DNA from: CAYGWP01 sp964353455
Lineage (GTDB): Bacteria > Planctomycetota > Phycisphaerae > FEN-1346
Reading direction: 5' to 3'
Assembly (NCBI GenBank): GCA_964353455.1
Contig: CAYGWP010000325.1
Location: 1-6,244, forward strand
Length of the DNA: 6,244 nucleotides
Shown: piece by piece, positions 1 through 4,611 of the stretch
Numbering within the stretch: the first letter of the stretch is position 1
Layout: every line of letters begins with the position of its first letter
Position numbers and translations under genes: made by a program
Notes under the pieces: model-generated
Told to the model about the DNA's origin: nothing
What the model saw: the letters and a program-made list of their open reading frames with translations, nothing else
The model's database searches: none

Positions 1-43
1 CGGCCACGCAGAACAGGTCGCCGCGGCGACCAGGCTGTGGCCG
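1..43. repeat. Nested inverted repeat upstream of lipB
   Basis: The core is a perfect 16-nt palindrome, GGTCGCCGCGGCGACC, at 16-31. It is flanked by perfect 7-nt inverted arms, CGGCCAC at 1-7 and GTGGCCG at 37-43, separated from the core by unpaired bases. The element ends 40 nt before the first lipB start. It could be an operator, a leader RNA hairpin, the terminator stem of an upstream gene (no T-run follows), or part of an upstream coding region cut by the window edge. Two of the three forward frames stay open through 1-83, so coding cannot be excluded. No convincing promoter was seen between it and position 84. Confidence 0.45.
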
Positions 44-83
44 TGCCACCCGGCTACTCTTTGCTTGATGCGATTCAGGTGTT

Positions 84-791
84 ATGGCTGAATTAGAGTA
101 TTTCGATATCGGTCGCGCGGCCTACGGGCCGACGGTCCGGCTCCAGCAGCGCCTGGTCGAGGAAGTGAAGTCGGACGGTGAAGAGCGCGCCTGCCTCGTG
201 CTTGTGGAACACGACCCGCCCGTCATCACGCTGGGCCGCGGCGCCCGCCAGGGCGACCACATCGCGGTCTCGCGCGAGCGCCTGGCCCGCGAGTGCATCG
301 AGGTCCACGAATCGAGCCGCGGCGGAGACGTGACATACCACGGGCCCGGACAGATCGTCGGGTACCCGATCCTGCGCCTGGACCTGCACGGCCGCGACAT
401 CCACCGGTACCTGCGGGACCTGGAGGAGGTGCTGATCCGGGTCCTCGCGCGGGTCGGCGTCGAGGGGCGGCGGTCGGCGGGGTTGACGGGCGTCTGGGTG
501 GGCGACGAGAAGATCGCCGCCATCGGCGTGGCGGTCACGCGGTGGGTGACGTACCACGGGTTCGCGCTGAACGTTTCGCCGAACCTCGCGCACTTCGGCC
601 TGATCGTGCCGTGCGGAATCCGCGACAAGGGCGTGACGAGCCTGGCGCGCCTCCTGGGGCGGCCGGTGGCCGTTGCGGAGACGAAGCCTCTGCTTGTAGA
701 ATGCATAGTCGGAGTTTTCGGGTTTGACGGCGCGCGGGCGGGCGAGGTCGGGCAGACGCTCGGCGGCGGAATGCCGGCGGAGGAAAGATAG
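84..791 (+). CDS. lipB: Octanoyl-[acyl carrier protein]:protein N-octanoyltransferase LipB (copy 1)
   Basis: LipB transfers octanoyl groups from acyl carrier protein to the target lysine of lipoyl domains in the cytoplasm, the first step of de novo lipoate synthesis. The 235-residue product has the family blocks in order: EHDPPVITLGR (42-52), RGGDVTYHGPGQ (79-90), the lysine motif GDEKIAAIGV (K143), WVTYHGFALNV (154-164) and IVPCGI with the catalytic cysteine C177. Lys and Cys form the catalytic pair of the family. Length is normal for LipB. The ATG at 84 places the N-terminus where the family begins; an AGGTG at 77-81 lies rather close to it (2 nt). The last 20 or so residues (Gly/Ala/Glu-rich) are not conserved LipB sequence. 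It lies 11 nt upstream of a diverged second copy. Every signature residue examined is canonical, so this is probably the working housekeeping enzyme. Confidence 0.95.
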   Translation: MAELEYFDIGRAAYGPTVRLQQRLVEEVKSDGEERACLVLVEHDPPVITLGRGARQGDHIAVSRERLARECIEVHESSRGGDVTYHGPGQIVGYPILRLDLHGRDIHRYLRDLEEVLIRVLARVGVEGRRSAGLTGVWVGDEKIAAIGVAVTRWVTYHGFALNVSPNLAHFGLIVPCGIRDKGVTSLARLLGRPVAVAETKPLLVECIVGVFGFDGARAGEVGQTLGGGMPAEER

Positions 792-802
792 GGGCTCATG
801 GG

Positions 803-1543
803 ATGTCTGAACTGCTTTACGCGGATATCGGCCGGATGACGTACGAGCAGATCGACGTTATCCAGCGCCGCGTGGTTGAGGAGGTCAAGGCATCCGACGA
901 GGACCGGTCCTACCTCCTGCTGGGCGAGCATGATCCGCCCGCCATCGACATGGGGAAGCACACCCGGCACTGTCACATCACGATGACGGCCGAGCAACTG
1001 GCCGCAAAGGGCATCAGGGTCCACGAGTCGAACCGCGGCGGCGACGTGACGTACCACGGACCGGGGGAACTCATCGCCGCCTCGATTCTCCGGCTTGACC
1101 TCCACGGCGCCAGCGGGCGCGGCTACATGCGGATGCTCGAGGAGGTCTCCATCCGGGTTGTGGCCCGTTACGGGATCACTGCCGGGCGCAAGGCGGGGTT
1201 TCCGGGCGCATGGGTCGGCAACGATAAGATCGCCGCCGTAGGCGTGGCGATCAACGACCGGGTGACGTACTTCGGCTTTGCGATCAACGTTTCGCCGAAC
1301 CTTGAGCACTTCGGCTACATCGTGCCCTGTGGCCTGCACGACAAGGGCGTGACGAGCATTGAGCGCGAAATCGGCCGGCCGGTCCCGGTTGCGGACGTCA
1401 AGCCGATCGTGGTGGAATGCATGGTCGCGGTCTTCGGCTTCGATGGTTCTCGCCAGGTTCAGTTGCGGGCGGGGTCTGGCGCCTTCTCCGGCCGTTCGGA
1501 AAGGGGACCTGACCCCTTATCCTCCTCGGGTCAAGCGCGATGA
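803..1543 (+). CDS. Diverged LipB paralogue (copy 2), lipoyl/octanoyl transferase family
   Basis: This 246-residue protein aligns with the upstream LipB almost end to end with few gaps, so the pair probably arose by tandem duplication or is an old paralogous pair. It keeps RGGDVTYHGPG (78-88), the catalytic lysine K142 (DKIAAVGV) and cysteine C176 (IVPCG). Several residues that LipB usually conserves have changed: TLGR becomes DMGK (49-52), Gln after HGPG becomes Glu (89), the AYP-type segment becomes AAS, and the His of TYHGFALNV becomes Phe (F157). It also gains a His/Cys cluster, HTRHCH (53-58). A 31-residue non-conserved tail (216-246) covers a hairpin repeat and brings the stop codon onto the lipA start. 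ATG 803 is preceded by AGGGG at 790-794. An acyltransferase fold is certain; octanoyl transfer to a lipoyl domain is likely but substrate or acceptor preference may differ. A non-catalytic or differently specific role cannot be excluded. Confidence 0.85.
   Translation: MSELLYADIGRMTYEQIDVIQRRVVEEVKASDEDRSYLLLGEHDPPAIDMGKHTRHCHITMTAEQLAAKGIRVHESNRGGDVTYHGPGELIAASILRLDLHGASGRGYMRMLEEVSIRVVARYGITAGRKAGFPGAWVGNDKIAAVGVAINDRVTYFGFAINVSPNLEHFGYIVPCGLHDKGVTSIEREIGRPVPVADVKPIVVECMVAVFGFDGSRQVQLRAGSGAFSGRSERGPDPLSSSGQAR
1498..1522. repeat. REP-like hairpin inside the 3' end of lipB copy 2
   Basis: AAGGGGACCTGACCCCTT (1501-1518) has perfect 6-nt arms around ACCTGA. The stem extends to 9 bp (GGAAAGGGG at 1498-1506 against 1513-1522) if A1519 is bulged. 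The GGGGACCTGACCCC style recalls dispersed extragenic palindromes of many GC-rich environmental genomes, but that is recollection and only one copy lies in the window. It is translated as part of the non-conserved tail of the second LipB, just before the lipA start. It may be an inserted repeat that was captured as coding sequence, or an RNA structure affecting lipA translation. Confidence 0.5.
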
Positions 1544-2445
1544 CGCACCAGGCGCCAAGAGACGGGAAGGCCGGCCGGTTCCCGCTGTGGCTCCGCAAGC
1601 GCATCCCCGCGCGCGGAGAGGCCGCCGAGGTCGGTCGCCTCTTGCGGGAACTGGGCCTGGCGACCGTCTGCTCGGGGGCGCATTGTCCGAACCTGCCGGA
1701 GTGCTACGCGCGCGGCACGGCGACGTTCCTCATCCTGGGCGACGTCTGCACGCGGTCGTGCCGGTTCTGCGCGATCCGGAAGGGCGCTGCCGCCCCGCTT
1801 CGCGAGGATGAACCGGAGGCGGTGGCCGAGGCGGCCGCGCGCCTTGGCCTCCGTCACGTGGTCATAACGAGCGTGACGAGGGACGACCTGGCGGACGGCG
1901 GGGCGGAACACTTTGCCCGCACGATCCGGGCCGTGCGCGGGCGACTGCCGCAGGCCGCCGTCGAGGTCCTCACGCCCGACTTCCAAGGCCGCACCGAGGC
2001 GATTGACACAGTGCTGGCCGCACGCCCGGACATCTTCAACCACAACGTCGAGACCGTGCCGCGACTGTATCCGGCGGTGCGGCCCGAGGCCGATTATCGG
2101 AGGAGCCTCGACGTGCTGGCCCGTGCAAAACAGGCGAGCGGCGTGCCATCCGGCCGTCTGCGGCTATTTACGAAGAGCGGCCTCATGGTCGGCCTGGGCG
2201 AGACGGCCGAGGAAGTCCGCGCTTGTATGCGCGACCTGCGTGCCGCCGGGTGCGACATCCTGACGATCGGTCAGTACCTTGCGCCGTCGGCGTCGCACGC
2301 GCCGGTGGTGCGGTTCGTCGAACCGGCCGAGTTCGCCGCATGGGAGGCCGAGGCGCGGGCACTCGGGTTTGCGGCGGTGGCGGCCGGCCCGTTTGTCCGC
2401 AGCAGTTATCAGGCCGAGAGGGTTTTCCTGAACCGCAATCCGTGA
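1540..2445 (+). CDS. lipA: Lipoyl synthase LipA
   Basis: LipA is a radical SAM enzyme that inserts two sulfurs into protein-bound octanoyl groups to make lipoyl groups, directly after LipB. The 301-residue product shows all its hallmarks. The CX4CX5C motif for the auxiliary 4Fe-4S cluster is C44, C49 and C55. The CX3CX2C radical SAM motif is C70, C74 and C77, in ILGDVCTRSCRFCAI. The C-terminal RSSY (287-290) supplies the serine ligand of the auxiliary cluster. HNVETVPRLYP, KSGLMVGLGET and LTIGQYL blocks lie in between, all typical of LipA. Length is normal. ATG 1540 overlaps the stop of the second lipB (ATGA), and no clear Shine-Dalgarno precedes it, so translation is probably coupled to lipB copy 2. 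The N-terminal WLRKRIP block matches the family start and supports this choice. Confidence 0.97.
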   Translation: MTHQAPRDGKAGRFPLWLRKRIPARGEAAEVGRLLRELGLATVCSGAHCPNLPECYARGTATFLILGDVCTRSCRFCAIRKGAAAPLREDEPEAVAEAAARLGLRHVVITSVTRDDLADGGAEHFARTIRAVRGRLPQAAVEVLTPDFQGRTEAIDTVLAARPDIFNHNVETVPRLYPAVRPEADYRRSLDVLARAKQASGVPSGRLRLFTKSGLMVGLGETAEEVRACMRDLRAAGCDILTIGQYLAPSASHAPVVRFVEPAEFAAWEAEARALGFAAVAAGPFVRSSYQAERVFLNRNP

Positions 2446-2472
2446 TACACTGTCTCGACACGACAGGGCGAC

Positions 2473-2478
2473 AGGTGA
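2473..2478 (+). promoter_or_regulatory. Shine-Dalgarno that selects the lipoyl-carrier start
   Basis: AGGTGA lies 8 nt before ATG 2487. An in-frame GTG at 2475 would also be possible and would add four residues (VSSV), but it lies inside this purine-rich site, so ATG 2487 is the better start. The frame is open far upstream into lipA, but that part is a shadow of lipA and not lipoyl-domain sequence. Confidence 0.55.
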
Positions 2479-2486
2479 GCAGCGTT

Positions 2487-2735
2487 ATGGCCGAAGTGGA
2501 GTTAAGGTTGCCGAACCTGGGCGAGGATGCGGGCGACGAGGCCCGAGTCGCATTCTGGTATGTTGATGTCGCCGAAGAGGTCGAGGAGGGGGACGACCTT
2601 GTCCAGATGCTGACCGACAAGGCCACGTTCGACGTCCCCAGCCCCGCTACGGGGAGACTCATCAGCCAGGCGGTCGAGGAAGACCAGATGGTTAAGGTCG
2701 GCCAGGTCCTGTGCCGCATCCAGGTCGAGGATTGA
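2487..2735 (+). CDS. Free-standing lipoyl-domain carrier protein (82 aa)
   Basis: The whole product is one biotin/lipoyl-attachment domain. It begins LRLPNLGED (6-14), like the E2 subunits of 2-oxoacid dehydrogenases. It continues through VEEGDDLVQMLTDKATFDVPSP, with K45 at the TDKAT hairpin tip as the expected lipoylated lysine, then the second half-repeat ATGRLISQAVEEDQMVKVGQVLCRI. There is no linker, E1/E3-binding domain or acyltransferase domain after it, because a stop codon follows IQVED. The gene starts 41 nt after lipA and ends 1 nt before tmk, so it is embedded in the operon and does not look like a broken E2: both flanks are compact genes and the domain is complete. It resembles E2 lipoyl domains more than GcvH. 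It may be a swinging-arm subunit for a dehydrogenase encoded elsewhere, or a lipoate carrier or donor. It should be a substrate of the adjacent LipB/LipA enzymes; the partner complex is unknown. Confidence 0.9.
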   Translation: MAEVELRLPNLGEDAGDEARVAFWYVDVAEEVEEGDDLVQMLTDKATFDVPSPATGRLISQAVEEDQMVKVGQVLCRIQVED

Positions 2736-2736
2736 C

Positions 2737-3363
2737 GTGCCCCCAACGCATCCGGGCCAATTCATCGTGCTCGACGGGCCGGAAGGCGGCGGCAAGTCCA
2801 GCCAGGCCGACCGACTCGTCCACCGACTCCGCGACATGGGACGACAGGCCACCGCCGTTCGAGACCCCGGCTCCACGCCCGTTTCGGAGCGCATCCGCGA
2901 TGTGCTCCTCGACAAGCGCCTGCCCGACATGGACGTGCGGACCGAAGTCTTCCTCTATATGGCCAGCCGGGCCGAGATGGTGGCCCGCATCATCCGGCCC
3001 GCGCTCGAGGTGGGCCTCGTGGTCGTGAGCGACCGCTTCGTCTCCTCCACGGTGGCGTACCAGGGCGCGGCGGGCGGCATCGAGCCGTCGCTCATCTGGG
3101 AACTCGGCCGCATCGCCTGCGCCGGCATCGAGCCCGACCTCACCGTGATTCTCGACCTGCCGGTGGACGTCGGCTTCTCGCGGATGAAGCGCGAGCGAGA
3201 CCGCATCGAGTCGAAGGACCGGACGTATCACGAGAAGGTGCGTCAGGGGTTCCTCGAGATGGCCAAGGTGCAGCCGGACCGCTTCGCGGTGGTGGATGCG
3301 TCACGTCCGCCCGACGAGGTGGCCGCCGCGATCGAACAGGCGGTGATGCGTGTCCTTCGATAG
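2737..3363 (+). CDS. tmk: Thymidylate kinase (dTMP kinase)
   Basis: Tmk phosphorylates dTMP to dTDP with ATP, the last step specific to dTTP synthesis, in the cytoplasm. The 208-residue product has the P-loop GPEGGGKSS (14-22, K20), the substrate-side DPGSTP (43-48, EPGGTP in most homologues), the conserved Arg R78 in YMASRAEMV, the DRF catalytic motif with SSTVAYQG (99-110), and an Arg/Lys-rich LID segment around RMKRERDRIESK followed by YHEKVRQGFLEMA. The P-loop lacks a basic residue and the LID carries several, as in the E. coli-type enzymes. The start is GTG at 2737, 1 nt after the lipoyl-carrier stop, with GAGG at 2727-2730 inside that gene as Shine-Dalgarno. Its end overlaps the delta' gene by 14 nt. 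Length is normal. Confidence 0.95.
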   Translation: MPPTHPGQFIVLDGPEGGGKSSQADRLVHRLRDMGRQATAVRDPGSTPVSERIRDVLLDKRLPDMDVRTEVFLYMASRAEMVARIIRPALEVGLVVVSDRFVSSTVAYQGAAGGIEPSLIWELGRIACAGIEPDLTVILDLPVDVGFSRMKRERDRIESKDRTYHEKVRQGFLEMAKVQPDRFAVVDASRPPDEVAAAIEQAVMRVLR

Positions 3364-4498
3364 CGTCCGATACCAGCCGGCCGCCGTGCGCCTGCTGCGG
3401 GCCGCCGTCGCGGGGGACCGCGTGTCGCACGCGTACCTGTTTGTCGGGCCTCGCGGAGTGGGGAAGGGCCTTGCCGCCCGCGAGTTCGTCAAACTCCTTC
3501 TCTGCAAGAACCCTCGCGGCGAGGGCCGCGAGATCGATCCGTGCGACGCCTGTGGCCACTGCACCCGCATCGACCGCGATATCCACCCCGATCTCTACTG
3601 GTTCCGCAAGGAACCGGACCACAACGATTTCCGCATCAACCAGGTGGTGCGCGGCCGGGGAGAGGACTCCGCGGATGTGGCCGTGACCGTGACGGAATCG
3701 GTCGTCCTGCATCCGATGGAGGCCGACCGCACGGTCACCGTGCTGGACGATGCGGAACTCCTGAACCGCACGGCCGCCAACGCGCTCTTGAAGACGCTGG
3801 AGGAACCATCGCCGCACGCGGTGCTCATTCTGTTGTGCGCGGACGCATCGCAGTTGCCGGGGACGGTCCTGTCGCGGTGCCAGTGGGTGCGGTTCGGTCC
3901 GTTGCCGGAGGAGTTCATCGCCGAGAAGTTGCGGTCGCCGCGGCGACCCGTGAAGGGCAGGGATCCGACTCCGCCGCGGACCGTTTCGGCCGAGGAGACG
4001 GACTTCATTTGCCGCTTCGCCGGCGGCAGTATCGAGCAGGCCGCGCGCCTGGCGGGGAGCGGCCTGTGGGACCTCAAGCGCCGGATCATTCCGCTGCTGC
4101 CCGAGATGGACGAGGCGGTTGCGCTTGACGTCGCCAAGATGATCGGCGACTGGGGCATGGAAGAGGCCCGCCGGCAGCATGTGCCGAAGAGTTCGCCCGA
4201 GGAGAACGCGGTGCGCCGGACCTCGGCGCGGCTGGCGCTGGCGGCGGTGGCGTCGGCCATGAGGGACGCGGCCCTCATGGCGGCGGGGGCGCCGGCGAGC
4301 ATCCGCCTGATACACGCCGACCAGCGCGAGGCAATCGCCGCGATCGCCTCCTGGCCCGCCGAGCCCCTAGACCGCGCCGTCGCCCTCCTGGCCGATGCCC
4401 AGGCCCAGATCAACCGCTACGTCCACATCGACCTGGCGACCGAGAACGCCCTGATTCAAGTCAGCCGCCTGCGGCCTGTTGCCGCACGCCGGGCGTGA
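3350..4498 (+). CDS. holB: DNA polymerase III delta' subunit (HolB-type clamp-loader subunit)
   Basis: The delta' subunit is a AAA+ component of the clamp loader that places the beta clamp on DNA. The 382-residue product begins with the family pattern SHAYLFVGPRGVGKG (26-40). A four-cysteine zinc module follows (C52, C65, C68, C71; CDACGHC). The Walker-B-like VLDDAELLNRTAANALLKTLEEPS has NALLKTLEEP at 144-153, and SRC (175-177) carries the arginine finger contributed to the neighbouring subunit. The P-loop ends in Gly (GKG) where Thr or Ser would bind Mg-ATP, so nucleotide binding may be weak, as for known delta' subunits. The C-terminal third is weakly conserved helical sequence, as expected for the collar domain. 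GTG 3350 is the first possible start in this frame (a TGA lies two codons before) and overlaps tmk, suggesting coupled translation. It ends with tandem in-frame stops, TGA TAA. DnaX would share the core but is longer with a canonical P-loop. Confidence 0.9.
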   Translation: MSFDSVRYQPAAVRLLRAAVAGDRVSHAYLFVGPRGVGKGLAAREFVKLLLCKNPRGEGREIDPCDACGHCTRIDRDIHPDLYWFRKEPDHNDFRINQVVRGRGEDSADVAVTVTESVVLHPMEADRTVTVLDDAELLNRTAANALLKTLEEPSPHAVLILLCADASQLPGTVLSRCQWVRFGPLPEEFIAEKLRSPRRPVKGRDPTPPRTVSAEETDFICRFAGGSIEQAARLAGSGLWDLKRRIIPLLPEMDEAVALDVAKMIGDWGMEEARRQHVPKSSPEENAVRRTSARLALAAVASAMRDAALMAAGAPASIRLIHADQREAIAAIASWPAEPLDRAVALLADAQAQINRYVHIDLATENALIQVSRLRPVAARRA

Positions 4499-4541
4499 TA
4501 AATACGGCTGAAGACGGGCTGCTGGAACTGACGATGTCTCT

Positions 4542-4570
4542 GCGGGAGGGGTTTCCGCCAGGTTTTTTTT
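4542..4570 (+). terminator. Candidate weak intrinsic terminator of the lipB-holB operon
   Basis: GCGGGA (4542-4547) can pair with TTCCGC (4553-4558) over a 5-nt loop, with one G-U pair. CAGG and an uninterrupted T8 tract (4563-4570) follow. I noticed no other T-run of this length in the window. The stem is short and separated from the T tract by 4 nt, so termination could be partial. Its place, 43 nt after the last operon gene and just before a promoter-like sequence, supports the call. Confidence 0.4.
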
Positions 4571-4571
4571 C

Positions 4572-4600
4572 TTGACACGCTGCACCGGCAGGACTACCGT
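4572..4600 (+). promoter_or_regulatory. Candidate sigma70-type promoter for the TIGR03032 gene
   Basis: A perfect TTGACA (-35) at 4572-4577 is followed after 17 nt by TACCGT (4595-4600), a 3/6 match to TATAAT that keeps the T, A and final T. The T8 tract directly upstream could act as an UP-like element. Transcription would start only a few bases before ATG 4612, implying a leaderless or nearly leaderless mRNA. No Shine-Dalgarno sits at normal distance from that ATG: AGGA at 4590-4593 is 18 nt away. CAATAT at 4601-4606 is an alternative -10 with poor spacing. Confidence 0.4.
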
Positions 4601-4611
4601 CAATATCATTC

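Noticed and set aside
61..86. TTGCTT and TTATGG as promoter boxes for lipB copy 1
   Set aside because: The -10-like box would overlap the start codon and both boxes match poorly; the true promoter probably lies upstream of the window.
122..1339. A 405-codon open frame on the minus strand across both lipB genes
   Set aside because: It is antisense to two clear LipB proteins, its product is Arg/Pro/Ser-rich with no recognisable motif, and GC-rich codon bias readily keeps such frames open.
1359..1811. Plus-strand open frame spanning the lipB copy 2 and lipA junction
   Set aside because: It is out of frame with both genes, has no family motif and disrupts the clear LipA N-terminus.
2450..2466. 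Inverted repeat CTGTC/GACAG with a 7-nt loop between lipA and the lipoyl carrier
   Set aside because: A 5-bp stem is short and no T-run follows, so chance is a sufficient explanation.
2223..2486. Upstream extension of the lipoyl-carrier frame into lipA
   Set aside because: The extra residues are Arg/Gly-rich frame-shifted lipA sequence with no lipoyl-domain similarity, and a better start with Shine-Dalgarno exists at 2487.
3140..4315. A 391-codon minus-strand open frame across tmk and holB
   Set aside because: The product is low-complexity Arg/His/Pro-rich and fully antisense to two well-supported genes; no ribosome site or domain supports it.
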